From assembly GCA_030674155.1 (NCBI GenBank), contig CM060334.1, forward strand, positions 32,145,348 to 32,209,347: a DNA stretch of 64,000 nt, written 5' to 3'. Source of the stretch: Stramonita haemastoma. Its lineage: Eukaryota; Mollusca; Gastropoda; Neogastropoda; Muricidae. How positions within the stretch are numbered: the stretch's first letter is position 1; each line of letters starts with the position of its first letter. Made by a program: the position numbers and the translations under genes. This document shows, piece by piece, positions 10,934 to 21,994 of the stretch. Under the pieces are notes generated by a model. That model saw only the letters and a list, made by a program, of their open reading frames with translations. It made no database searches and was not told where the DNA came from.

Positions 10934-11190
10934 ACTTTTGTTTTGCTCAGATGGACCCTAAACTTTTCAGCATGCTAATTATATTAATTTTGTTTTGCTC
11001 GATAGGACCTAACCTTTTTTCAGATGCCAAATTATATTAACTTTTGTTTCTGCTCGATTGACCCTAACCTTTTTCAGCATGCAAATTTTCACTTTTGTTG
11101 TCAGATAGGACCCTAACCTTTTTTCAGCATGCAATTTTACTTTGTTTGCTCAGATGACCTAACTTTTTCAGCAGCAAATTATACTAAACA
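10934..11190 (+). repeat. Minisatellite, about 52-bp unit, five copies
   Basis: Five diverged units each contain TTTTGTTTTGCTC, GGACCCTAACCTTTTT and CAGCATGCAAATTATA. Units differ mainly by single-base losses within runs. No ORF is maintained across them. Confidence 0.8.
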
Positions 11191-11594
11191 TACAAACTTT
11201 GTAGCTGCCAACCCTTAAGATCCAGAAATGGAACTAGGTAGGTTAAAGGAGCAAGCTTTTCATCTCTTGACAAAGATGATGTAGTCAGGGAAAAATGGTG
11301 TGTCCTGCTTTGAAACAAAATGGCCATAGGTGGAAACCAAAAGTACAGTGATAACCTATCACATCTGCTTTCATACAGGTAGTACAAAATCAGACAATAA
11401 AATCATTTAGAGATGCGTGTTGACCACCAGTTGCACTGATTTATTTTATAGCAACAAGTCCAAGTAAGTGTCAGATGTGTGGCAGGACTCAAGAGTTGGC
11501 TACCGCTTCACGGCTGTCTGCTATTTTCTGCAGGTCAAAACTGTTATAACATGTTAACAGAAACACTTTTGTTATTGATTTTCTTCCTTCCCCA

Positions 11595-11685
11595 CAGTCG
11601 AAATGCAGCTACCTTAATGGTGGGTAAAATCGTCACCATCTCACCATAGGTGAACCTCAAAGCTTGCCCAAGAAACAAGAAGAAA
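11595..11685 (+). repeat. SINE-A 3' tail fragment
   Basis: It begins AAATGCAGCTACCTTAATGG and continues through CTCACCATAGGTGAACCTC to CAAGAAACAAG, matching the SINE-A tail in + orientation. The head and body are absent. Confidence 0.7.
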
Positions 11686-12476
11686 AAAACTTCTCTGGTC
11701 TTGTCTTTAAACTCGTCTTTTGTCAGTTACCTGGCATTTGTTGTTATGAATTATGATAGACACAAATCCATCCAGGTAAGATGATTGATAATCATCATTT
11801 CCCTAAATGTAATGTGCAGTCTCTGCTACTCCTAGTTTTGTCTACATATATACGGGTTCATTTTCTGCAGGGTTTTCTTTTTTTTTTTTTTGAATCAATA
11901 AAATCAGAAAAACAGAATCACAGCAAGAAATTATAAAAAAAAAATGGGGGAAAAGAGGACTGGTTGGCAGCTATGAAAATCTCTCTTAGAATCCATCATT
12001 TACTTCAGGGATATTAGCTCCGAATGGAAGATAAAGTTGAAGTAGGAAAAGCTTTAACAAAGCTTTAACACTTTAAATTAAACAAGAAAGAAAAAAATCC
12101 ATTAGAAAAAGGCTCCAGTTGTTGAACTCTTAGTTTTAAAAATGATTACCAAGCGACTGACATATCTGAAGATTCATCAGTTATGTATTTCAGTTCTCAC
12201 TTGATACTACTGTAGTTTGGTGGCTTACCATGAGCATTATATCATTGATACTGCTTTGTGTCAGGGAAGAGTTCTGTTGATTGAAGGTAAAAAAAAAAAA
12301 AAATTTCTAAACTAGGATATGAGGAAAAATGTGGATCAAAGTTTTGTTCTAGTCTCATGGTGACCCATTGTTCAGGTTCCCCATACATAGCTGCGTTCCT
12401 GCGTAGTGAAAGTGGGGTTGTGGTGTATCTCTAGGGCCTTCGGGGTTGGGGGTTCACAGGAGAATGTTGTTAGAGG
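11686..12476 (+). other. Intergenic, nothing recognised
   Basis: AT-rich sequence with A and T runs (11879-11892, 11933-11943, 12291-12303). No splice-bounded ORF, RNA gene or repeat match was found by eye. Confidence 0.4.
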
Positions 12477-12750
12477 GATGTTGTGGTGGTCACCACCCCG
12501 GGTGGTGACTCAGTCTGGCTCTGCGGCTGACCTATAACTGTCGTTTGTAGGGGGCTTAGTAGATGGTGTCCTGTGTATGTTAACTCCCAACAGGCACCAC
12601 TGAACACCACCACAGTGACCCATCGCAGTGCAGGCCCCTCTGGCTGGTGGGGACTTGAGGATGCAACGTAACGAACCTGGGTATGGCTGAGGAGGATAGA
12701 TTGACATGAGCGGTGTGGGAGCAGCAGCAGGGCAAGAAGTGTCAGAGAGG
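12477..12750 (+). repeat. Dispersed repeat family C, copy 2
   Basis: This copy pairs with 1037-1350. It starts GGATGTTGTGGTGGTCACC and keeps GGGGGCTTAGTAGATGG, GTCCTGTGTATGTTAACTCC and GCCCCTCTGGCTGGTGG. A stretch of about 30 bp present in copy 1 after the last motif is missing here. Confidence 0.7.
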
Positions 12751-13537
12751 TGGAAATAAAAAAAAATTTAATTGTCAGATAAAAAGGAAAAGGTTTTAAA
12801 GATATATATATATATTTTTTAAAGAAAACGGTTTTAAAACACAAATTGAAAAATGAAAGAAAAAAGTGAAAGCAAAATAAAGCCAAAATTTCCATTGTGT
12901 AATTTATACATGTGGATTGCATTGCTCCATATTATGGTAAGTAATGCATATCTGGACTGCCTGTGATGTTCAATTTATTGGTGCACATTATTCACACTAC
13001 TCCCTCTGTTTTTTTGTTTTTGTTTTAATTTGTAATGGTCTATGAGGGATGTTCCAAAATTTCTCAAGACTCCAGGCTTCTACCAATACACCATCAGTGA
13101 CACAACTAGGTAATCAAATGGAAGCCTTCCGCGATTTTCATTACTGAATGCTTTTAGCCTAAGTTTTTCACTGGCGTTGATTGTGAAAGTTCCTGAGGAA
13201 GCACTATTTGGAATCACACATGGAGCTCACAAATCGTGTTTCCCTGGCCATGGTACTTGATCCTTGTGTTATTTATGTAAGGCCTGTTTGTTCATCTTTG
13301 AATGGATCTGAAAGGTCAACTTACGGCCACTTCCAGTGTCGGCTTCTGAAGGGCAGTCAGCCCCAGAAAAGTATGAAAAAGGCAACAGCCTTGGATTGAG
13401 GAGCACTGCCAAGGCCATGAAGAAAACCTTGTGATGAACAGCAGCAAAACAGACCACCTGATGATGATAGGCTTCACAGCACAAAACGGGGACAAAGATG
13501 GACTCTGCCTCCACAGGAGATCACCCACACAGCTACT

Positions 13538-13795
13538 TAGAATTGACAAACAGGGACAAAGAGGAAGCCACAGAATCACCACACGTTCTCGAATTGACAA
13601 AACGGGACAAAAGGATCACCACACAGTTCTACTAGAATTGACAAAACGGGACAAAGAGGGACACTGCCTCACAGAAGATCCACCATACAGTTCTGCTAGA
13701 ATTGACAAAATGGGGACAAAGATGGACACTGCCTCACAGAAGATCCACCACAGAGATCTGCTAGAATTGACACTCACAGAAGATCCAGCAACGGG
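13538..13795 (+). repeat. Tandem repeat, about 45-64-bp units
   Basis: Five units begin with (A/C)GAATTGACAAA and carry GGGACAAAGA, CTGCCTCACAGAAGATCC and ACAGTTCTGCT. An ORF at 13431-13844 spans them, but it is repeat-driven and lacks known motifs. The tract lies directly upstream of the retrotransposon remnant. Confidence 0.75.
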
Positions 13796-13809
13796 TCCAT
13801 CCTACAGTA

Positions 13810-14690
13810 GTGAAAGCAGCATTCAGACTGTTGAAGAACGGTAAGTCAGAGGGAATAGACATCATCCCAGTACAACCATCCCATTCTGAAGAAAAAACAA
13901 AGCAGCAGTCCATTTGTTGCAGAAGTGTTTGTTGGAGAGAATAGACAATATCCCAGCAGATTTAAGTACAAGCAGGGAGAGACCATGATATGCGCCTTAC
14001 TTAACTAATAATCTGCAAGAAGATGCAACAGACAGGCAAGTGGCCCACACTGTGGACAAGGTAGCTAGACATCACAATGTCATTGCCAACTGCTGCGCAA
14101 TAATTCTCATATGCCACCCAAGCAAAGTCATGCTGAAGAACTTACTTAAGGCAATATAGGTAGGTAAAAGGCTGGACAGTATCAATGCCAACCTGATCAA
14201 AGTTGTTCAGTAGCTCTGCAACAAGGCCATGGCACAGTTTACTTCAGCAGTAATATTGGAGGCTGGTTCAAGACTACAACTGCAGCAAGGCTGCTTGCTC
14301 TCACCTACCTCAACATCTTCCTTCAGAGGACCATGGCTGATGCACTGGAAAATCATGAAGGAACGTCAACAGTGAAGACAGAGCAATCCCCATCTATTTA
14401 GCTTATGACATTATTGAGAACCTTAAGGGTGGGGAAAAAAGGAACCGGAAAATTTGGTGGAATGCATAGACAAGACCCGACCAGACTCATATATGGCATG
14501 GAAATAAATGCTTCAAAAGAAATAAACTGATGACCAACATCACTGGCATTGACATTAAAGGAAATGGCAAGAAAGTGGAAACTGCCCCATCTGGAAGCAG
14601 TTGTAACAGACTAAGGAAGAAAGCCTGAGCTGGCTAAGACAGTCCTACAAGGCACAGTGCATGGAGGGAGAATGAGAGGAAGACTCGGCT
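13810..14690 (+). mobile_element. Decayed non-LTR retrotransposon (reverse transcriptase remnant)
   Basis: Stop- and frameshift-ridden translation still shows reverse-transcriptase landmarks in order: KAAFRLLKNGKSEGIDIIP at 13813-13869, ICHPSKVMLKNLLKAI near 14110-14157, LNIFLQRTMADALENHEGT near 14310-14370, and AKTVLQGTVHGGRMRG near 14634-14680. These match the order in LINE polymerases, including the C-terminal LQGTV-GGRxRGR block. The catalytic ADD region and the segment before the C-terminus appear deleted. The remnant cannot encode an active enzyme. The clade (RTE or CR1 group) was not determined. Confidence 0.8.
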
Positions 14691-14789
14691 TACCATGCCT
14701 AAGGATGAGTACAGACCGCAGAATATATAACGTAAAACAGAGCTTGAAACATAAAGCCTATCCTCTTCAGCTGACTGAGAATGATAATT

Positions 14790-14940
14790 ATACATGGAAA
14801 TTTTATGGTGCTGAATCTTGTGAAGCAAATATAGCCGATAGCTGAATCACTGTCATTGGAAGTTCCCCTGATGGACGCACACCACAGTGATAAGCAGAAG
14901 AGTAGGATAGAGGGTGCCTGACAATGCATGAGAAATCAGA
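14790..14940 (+). repeat. Possible diverged LINE-tail relative
   Basis: TACATGGAAATTTTATGGTG and CTGAATCTTGTGAAGCAAA resemble the tail at 7080-7140 (ATATGGGATTTATATAGCGC, TAAATCTTGTAGAG). The match is weak and judged by eye only. Confidence 0.35.
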
Positions 14941-15029
14941 CCATGGACATTCTGAATCTATATGCAAGAGCACTTTACTATTGAGCACTGGAAAAGAAAT
15001 GGTGACCCTATCCATCACCAGATCAGAGC

Positions 15030-15192
15030 TTAGTCTTAAAATTTCCTATGAGAGTCTTGATCTTTCAGAACATGTCGTAAGAAAAAGATGTAAAATTCCC
15101 TTATGAGAGTCTTGGATCTTTCAGAACATGGTTAGTTAAGAAAAAGATGTAAAATTTCCTTTATGAGAGTCTTGGATCTTTCAGAACATCCC
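15030..15192 (+). repeat. Three-unit tandem repeat, about 65 bp
   Basis: Three units share AAAATTTCCT, ATGAGAGTCTTGGATCTTTC, AGAACATG and GTAAGAAAAAGATGT. The third unit ends at AGAACATCCC. Confidence 0.85.
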
Positions 15193-16440
15193 TCAAATGA
15201 CCTGTGTTTTTTTTAAACTCATTTCAAGGCACACATATTCTAACAAACACAGAGTTTAATTTCTTCAGAGCATTTTATTTTACTAATTCAAAAATGACTA
15301 CAGGAAAAATGAGCAAACCTGATTTAAAATGGCATTTTCATTCAAATATGATAATTTATACAAAGCTACATAACCAATCCAGGAGAAGTTCTACTGTAAA
15401 GAATATCACACTGTCCACACTGAAAATTATACACTATTAACACACTGACAGGTCAGTTCTGCATACAGCACAACATACATAATTCTACTTGCATTCAATT
15501 CACAATCCACAAAATCTACTGACAGTTAACACTATGATCTTGCAAGCTTCTAAACAGTCATGGTTTTGATGGTTTACAACAACAAAAAACCACATACAGT
15601 ACACACAAAAATTCCCCCCCACCCCTTCAATTATTTTTTAAAGGTAACAAAACAAAAAAAAACCTGTAGCAACCAAACCCAAAAGCTATGTCCATACAGT
15701 AATAAACTAGATTGTATGCATCTGTTCACCATTATGCATAAATGAAAACAAAAATCACACTATACTGTACCCTTGAAACCGATGACACTGCTGACATACT
15801 GCTTAAGGATATCTTGGTCCCACTTTACCTTGACAACACTTTAAGACAAATTTTTTTGCAGTTTTAATTTCATCTGAATACACATTTCTGTACACGTTTT
15901 AATAAGGAATATTGTTAATTGTAATTAATATGCACAGAATATTGGACTGATCACAATATCATATCAGATCACATGATAATTTTCAAATGCAAATGACATA
16001 GTAACATTCAAACCCATAAGATACAGTTAGCAACATTCAAACCTAAAATAAAAAATGATGTTGTTAGGAATGAAGGAAAAAATGACAGCAACATTCAAAC
16101 CCCAGCCATTCTAGTCCCTGCTCATTCTGTGGTCATTTTTTTCAAGTCGCTACTTTCCAGCTAGTACAAAGAAAGAAGTGTACAGGGCACAAATTTTAAC
16201 AATAATAGCACTTTCTGCTACTAATCAATGTCTGTCTTACCAGGTGTCAGGAATGTGGCAGGACAAAGCTAATTTTTTTTAATGTAGTTTTTATGTAATG
16301 TACTCCATATTTGGCACACAAATGGACAAAAGAACCTTGGCAGATTCCTTTCTCTTGTTGCTTCTTAATCTTAATTTTATAAAGGATCTTTTTGAATATG
16401 GCATCCAAGAGTAACATATCATATCAGTTAATTTAATCAC
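15193..16440 (+). other. Intergenic, nothing recognised
   Basis: AT-rich sequence with many CA-leaning words and no coding, tRNA or repeat-family match seen. It could be part of a long DMXL 3' UTR on the - strand, but no evidence in the sequence settles that. Confidence 0.35.
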
Positions 16441-16447
16441 ACCAAAA

Positions 16448-16490
16448 GAAATTTCCTACATTTTAAATCCTCTTCCTAAGAAATATTGTT
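16448..16490 (+). repeat. Direct-repeat word shared with 18421-18500
   Basis: AATTTCCTACATTTTAAATC and CTCTTCCTAAGAAATATTG recur at 18421-18461, and the first half recurs again at 18470-18491. The neighbouring ATGATTTCAGTAGAAAAGTTT at 16511-16531 occurs in reverse complement near 18244-18264. Confidence 0.75.
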
Positions 16491-16565
16491 TTGTATTGTA
16501 TCGATTCACATGATTTCAGTAGAAAAGTTTGTTTTGTAAGTGGGACACTTGCAGCGTGAAAAGCT

Positions 16566-16747
16566 CCACCCTCCATGTGCCTTATATAGGGTTCAGAATT
16601 GCCCCACTGAGAACAGTCACTGCAATTTCAACCATGAGAAATGCCTTGCTTCATAGTATTGGAAAATACTATTTCAGAAAGTGCCAGTGAGCTGTCACTG
16701 GGACAATTCTGAACCCTATATAAGGCACATATGGACGAAGGAGGGTG
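16566..16747. mobile_element. Fold-back element or MITE, about 182 bp
   Basis: The ends are inverted repeats. The left arm has CCACCCTCC then ATGTGCCTTATATAGGGTTC and AGAATTG. The right arm is its reverse complement with a few extra bases (CAATTCTGAACCCTATATAA, GGCACAT, GGAGGGTGG). There is no ORF inside. No clear target-site duplication was identified, so it may be a MITE or a simple inverted duplication. Confidence 0.7.
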
Positions 16748-17199
16748 GGGTGGAGGCTACAAATAATAAAAGTTCTGTTTTCCATCATGACTTGAGTGAG
16801 TTCATTTGAATGAATAAGTGTGATTTTTTTTGGTTTAGTGCGGGGAGGACACTCTGAATCGCGAATTTCGACTTAGTACAGTTTTTAGGGCCATGTTTAG
16901 GTGCTTGTTGAGGGAAAAATCACTAGAAAATTTGTCTGTTGTGAAAGAAATATTGTATATCATTCAAAAATAAAACAAATGAACACCATTATAAATTGAA
17001 ATGATTTTTTTTATTGACGTTTGAAAGAGCAGAGAAAATTGGGTGGTGGGATGACCAGCAAAAAAAAAAAAAAAAAAAAAAAAGTGGGAGGGACGAGAAA
17101 ATTGGACTATCTCCAAGTTTGTGATTTTTTCGTCCCTCCCGGTGGTAAAAATTTAGTCCCATAATTAATTACTTGGCGCGAAGATTTTTCTGACCTCCC

Positions 17200-17392
17200 C
17201 ATGCAAAGCGATCACGGATACCTACCCATCTACTGCAGGGCAACGTTGAATCAGACCTCCTTTCATTTTATAACACACCTTAACATTTTATGTTAAGGTG
17301 CGTTATAAATAGAATAATAGAATGACAGCAGGTATGTCCAATTCAAAGTTATCCTGCATTAGATAGGTAGGTATTGGTGATCGCTTTGCATA
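17200..17392. repeat. Long imperfect inverted repeat
   Basis: ATGCAAAGCGATCACGGATA at the left end pairs with TGGTGATCGCTTTGCAT at the right. CCTACCCATCTACTGCAGG pairs with CCTGCATTAGATAGGTAGG. The centre has TTATAACACACCTTAACAT facing ATGTTAAGGTGCGTTATAA. The arms are about 85-100 nt with bulges. A transcript from either strand would fold into a long hairpin. Confidence 0.8.
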
Positions 17393-17577
17393 TCCTTGGC
17401 TGTTAAAACATGCATGTAGCATACTCTGAGGAATTTTCTGGACTACAAGGCAACACCTTTCCTCCCTAACTGTGGATACTCTCATCTTAAAATTTCATAA
17501 ACAGACACCCTAAAAATGGAAAGCAACACCCTCTTCTTCAAACGCACTGCTCTAGTGCACCCCAGATTTTTGGTAAT

Positions 17578-17692
17578 GTGCACCATTGCTCAAAGGAAAG
17601 ACAGCATCTGATGATGATAAATGGAAAGTCAAAATTGAATTCAGCTAAATCTCATCAGATGCTGTCTTTCCTTTGAGCAAACAATGGTGCAC
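17578..17692. repeat. Hairpin-forming inverted repeat, stem about 37 bp, loop about 37 nt
   Basis: The left arm GTGCACCATTG, CTCAAAGGAAAGACAGCATC, TGATGA is matched by the right arm TCATCAGATGCTGTCTTTCC, TTTGAG, CAATGGTGCAC. One 4-nt bulge is present. Stem and loop sizes resemble a pre-microRNA or a small fold-back transposon. Neither is proven. Confidence 0.8.
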
Positions 17693-18759
17693 TACCCCTG
17701 GAGATCATAGTGTGCCTTGTAGCCCATAGAACACAGTATCACAACCCCAGGCCAATTTGATGCATCACTGGCCAGGTAGGTATATACCCAATTCCTACAG
17801 GCTCAGAAAGGATGCATCAAAGGTCTTTCCCAAACTGTGGCTACTGGCAGTGGCTAATACTACAGTATTAAACAGAGAACAAGCTACATGATATTGATAC
17901 TTTGTTATACCCTCAACTCAAACATCAAATACACCCCCTTCAGTACATGCAGTAAGAACAGCCACAGTTACTGTAATTCAGGGACAATAAGCTGCAGGGT
18001 TTTTTCCCCTCGACATCAAACCCTCTAACTTGTGCCTCGGTGAAAATGAAAATTCAAATTCGACATACCTTAAATTAAAATCAGGATTACAATCATTGAG
18101 AAAAACTTCTATATGGATTTATTTTTAGTTTTGTTGCACAAACAACCAAGTCATTGGCACTGCTGCATGTAGTTTTTACCAAGTAAAAGCTTATGACATA
18201 AAAAAAAAATTACTTATTCTCCTAGCCAAATTTTCTGTCTGTAAACTTTTCTACTGAAATCATTATGCCATCCCAAGAGGGTTGACTCCAGGTTTGGGTT
18301 GACATTTAGACCCCCCCAAATAGTGTGTACTATTTAGAAAATACAGCCTGTCAGGGAATTGTATTCCAGAATGGACACTCCACATACAAATTTGGAGCCT
18401 AATGGAGCTCAATAGGAGCTCAATTTCCTACATTTTAAATCCTCTTCCTAAGAAATATTGCACTGTACAAATTTCCTACATTTTAAATCCTCCTCACCTA
18501 CATTCATGTATCTCCAATACGAAATATCAGACATAGTACTACAAATTTTTCAGCAATTTCAGTAGTCTACGTCTAACAGAGACGTGGGGAACAATACAAA
18601 AAATGCACTATGACCACACAGAGGCTGAAGTGGAACAGCCAGTGAAGGCCCTTCTACCATATCCTGCCAATCCATGGATGTACCATGCCTGGATATTCGA
18701 AAATCACCCATGAGATCTATGATTCTCCATGACATAAAAACCACTGGCTCAACATCCCC

Positions 18760-18791
18760 CCCCCCCCCCCCCCCCCCAATTTTTTTTTTTA
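18760..18791 (+). repeat. Poly-C then poly-T run
   Basis: A run of about 18 C is followed closely by about 12 T. Such runs are error-prone in sequencing. Confidence 0.9.
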
Positions 18792-20548
18792 TCAGCGTTT
18801 AAACCAACACCCTCTACTGATAAATATCAGACTATACCAAACATACACATACCTACAGAAATGAGGTAGCAATCAAATCACACCTAGGATGAAAAACTGA
18901 TCCAACAAAAAGCAAAACCAACCAACCACAAATATCAGTCATAAAAACACCACAAGACCAGCGGATACCTTCATCTCTGCCTAAGGATAACTGCTGATAT
19001 GGACAGAAAAACAGCATTTTTAAGTACATCACCCACCTCTCACAAGCCACCTTCCTCTCATGTTCTCTCTTATGGGCACCTTGAAATTATATCAGCAGTA
19101 ACAGAGCCCCAAAACAAAAACCTTCCAAAAGTTCCACAATATCAAACGTACATTGGACACAAACTTATTTTCTAATTTTGGAGAGTAATAAGAATTTCTT
19201 TACAGCTCAAAAATACAGAAAATGGATATCGTTTAAATAGGTATCACTGGAATGTCAAAAACAAAACCATTACATACATGAAGTGGTTGATTTTCACAAA
19301 GGGCATGAACACAGCCTCAAATGAACACATACCATGCTTCAAAATGTCATTCCCTCTTTTCTTTTTTTCCTACAAGCATCTCTTCATTTTAAATCAGAAT
19401 AAGGAATCGTGTCTCCATATTTCAACTCAACTCCTCATCCAAACTGCCTATATACTACACACACTCGGATAAGACAACTGCTTGGAATGTAATGATCAAC
19501 ATCTAATCAATCAGGAGCACTAGCTTGGCTCATCTAACATCCCTTCTACAAAAAATTATGCTTTTACTACACGATGCAACAACTCTCAACTTTTTCAGTG
19601 CTCTGTACCAACATACTGAACACTGATTCCATAACCACAATATATCACATGTTTACCAAAGTACAGAACATCCAAATGCCTTTAACAACATCACTGTATG
19701 TCTGTATCAACACCATTGTAACAATGAAATTCAAGACCTCACTGAATGGGTCAACATATTTACAAGATTTATACAATAAGAGCTCCATGATTGATGATCA
19801 TACTTTACATCTGTCACAATACACGGGATATACTGTTAACACTCTCAAAACACAATATCTTGACTGACTGATATTACGTTTCAAAAGCTACCACATACAC
19901 CATTTCTACAAAAACATTTCTGAATGAAATGTGATTAATGCACATAGAAACTTCACCCCGACTGATTCACCAAACGCACAAAAGAAAAAAACAGCAAATC
20001 GCCTTATTGCCCTTGATCATCAAAAATTACTCATGATAAAACCAATAACTTGCAAAGAAAATGCTCCCTGCAAGGACCTAGTTTCCATACTGGGTGTCTG
20101 ATCCACAGCAGCGTCATCACTTGAAGCATCAACTTCTTACAAATCAACCCACAACAGAAAGCAAACTTGCTGCACATCCACACTTGCCTCACATGATAAG
20201 GGAGGAGATAAAGGCTGATGCCAACAACAACAACAAGGAGGAGGAGGAAGAGAACAACGCAGGAGACATCACAGACAGATGTGGTCAGTGGAACCAACAC
20301 AATGATCACAGGGTGAGAAGCCTTGTTGCCCGTCCTAACCCCCAGTCCTGACTTGTGCTTTCAAGATGCTCACTTCACAAATGCTCACCAGACAAAAACT
20401 TCTGCTAAATGACTCGGCCCTGCAAGCAGTCAGTGCTATGCAAGGGGTGCAACAGTTTCTCTTCTTATGGAATGGGGTCACTCCTGATATGTAATGCTAG
20501 TACCACCCACAGAGAATCTTTGGCCTGTCTTAAATATTATTTCACATT
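18792..20548 (+). other. Intergenic, nothing recognised
   Basis: A+T-rich sequence with short ORFs of ordinary random length. No splice-bounded exon or repeat match was seen. Confidence 0.4.
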
Positions 20549-20646
20549 GTATTGCAATTGAGAGGCAGAGAATATGTATTCAGTACAAAAATGTACATGT
20601 ACATTTTTGTACTGAATACATATTCTCTGCCTCTCAATTGCAATAC
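20549..20646. repeat. Perfect 98-bp palindrome (49-bp arms, no spacer)
   Basis: The left arm runs from 20549 to 20597 and the right arm from 20598 to 20646. Every base was checked as reverse complement, with the centre at TGTACA|TGTACA. The arm includes TTGCAATTGAGAGGCAGAG and AATATGTATTCAGTAC. Complementarity stops immediately outside. It could be a cruciform-forming element, a hairpin transcript or an assembly fold-back artefact. Confidence 0.95.
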
Positions 20647-20699
20647 TTTTTCATTGTACTACAATTCCTTCAACAACCCACATGTATGTAAACTAAACG

Positions 20700-20910
20700 G
20701 GGGGGGGGGGGGGGGGAATTGGCCTTCTGGTCAGAGCACTGCACTTGCCATTTGACAGCCCAGGCTCAAACCACCACCAAGATGCCCATTCTATAAACCA
20801 AGGCACACATATTAAGACCCGTTTTGCCTTTCCAAAGAGTAGGCTATTTATGCATAATCCCCAAAGTCTTTCATTGTGGTCAAAAACGGTCACAAACCCA
20901 AACATCTTGC
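20700..20910 (+). mobile_element. SINE-A partial copy: tRNA-like head plus fragment
   Basis: After a G run, TTGGCCTTCTGGTCAGAGCA and GCCCAGGCTCAAACC resemble the tRNA-like head of the SINE at 60537 (TGGCCTAGTGGTTAGAGC). Downstream, AAGAGTAGGCTATTTATGC matches the SINE body and AAAAACGGTCACAAACCC matches the tail. Large parts of the body are deleted. Confidence 0.65.
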
Positions 20911-21023
20911 CAAAAAAAAAAAGACTCTCAAGCCAACCTTGTCAATGGAATCCACTGACTGAAGGCGCTCAACCTGAATTTCCGGCATTACACACAATGG
21001 CTGTCAACTGCATTGTGCACTGA

Positions 21024-21994
21024 TAAGCAAGTGGCCAGTCTGACAATTCTGTTGGGTTCTTGTTGTGAACATCATCCTTATCCTGCTTTGTCCACTCAAA
21101 GATGCTGACAACAGCACTCTCCTTACTGGACAGGCATGAGCCTGCCACTACACTATTTTGGAAATAAGCAAACAGCTCGTGAAATCTATGTGCATGTTGT
21201 GAGAGAATAGATCGTTTCACTCGTTATACTTTTTGGCACAACTCTTATGCTGTGGTATCTATTGGTACCTACCAATTTAGTCAGCAAAAGAATACATTAA
21301 AGACTAAATATCCACATAAGGAAACCGAAAGTTAAATGATTACTCTTCTTGTTTCTGTCATTTCAAAATCAATACCTATAGCACCAATTGCAATTTGAGT
21401 CCAGTGGCAAATCTTTGCAGGCTATGTGTTTTTGCCTTGGTTTGTTGTTTTCAACTCTGACAGACAAAAGTAATCAAGCTGGGCAATCAATAGATGACTT
21501 CCAGAGACCTACTGTGTATGTGCCGAAATTAGTAATTACCTTCATCAGACACTTATCTGTTACTCATTTTTATTTACTTTTTCTCACAAAAATGTATTTC
21601 TTGTTATAATCATCCCCAAAGAGAACACTTTCAATAAATATACAAGCCTTGATTTTTAAAGTGGTTTTTGTCACAGGTTGTCATTTTAGGTATTTTCTAC
21701 AGAATTCAAGGTCTTGAATCTAATTTTTCTTTTTTTTAATTTAAAAAAACAAAACTATTGAAAATTGCCACTACAGAATTCCTTTTAAAAAGAAGGAAAA
21801 TCAATGTCAACAACCACAAAAACATTCATCCTCGATAGCTTGCGCATTTTCTTTCAACTTTTACACACACAAACACACACACACTCTCTCACGAGAAAAC
21901 CCATCACCATTCCACCTCCATGTGTCAATAAATCTAAGCTTTTGTTCACAACAAGAACCCAACAGAATCGTCAAACTGGCCACTTGCTTATGCT
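21024..21994. repeat. Inverted repeat pair, about 48 bp, about 875 bp apart
   Basis: TGATAAGCAAGTGGCCAGTC through TTGTTGTGAAC at 21024-21071 is nearly the reverse complement of GTTCACAACAAGAACCCAAC through CACTTGCTTA at 21946-21993, with about two mismatches. Sequence inside and outside the arms does not pair. It may be terminal repeats of an unrecognised non-autonomous element. Confidence 0.65.

Noticed and set aside
13431..13844. 137-codon ORF as a gene
   Set aside because: It spans an imperfect tandem repeat leading into a dead LINE. No domain or splice structure was recognised.
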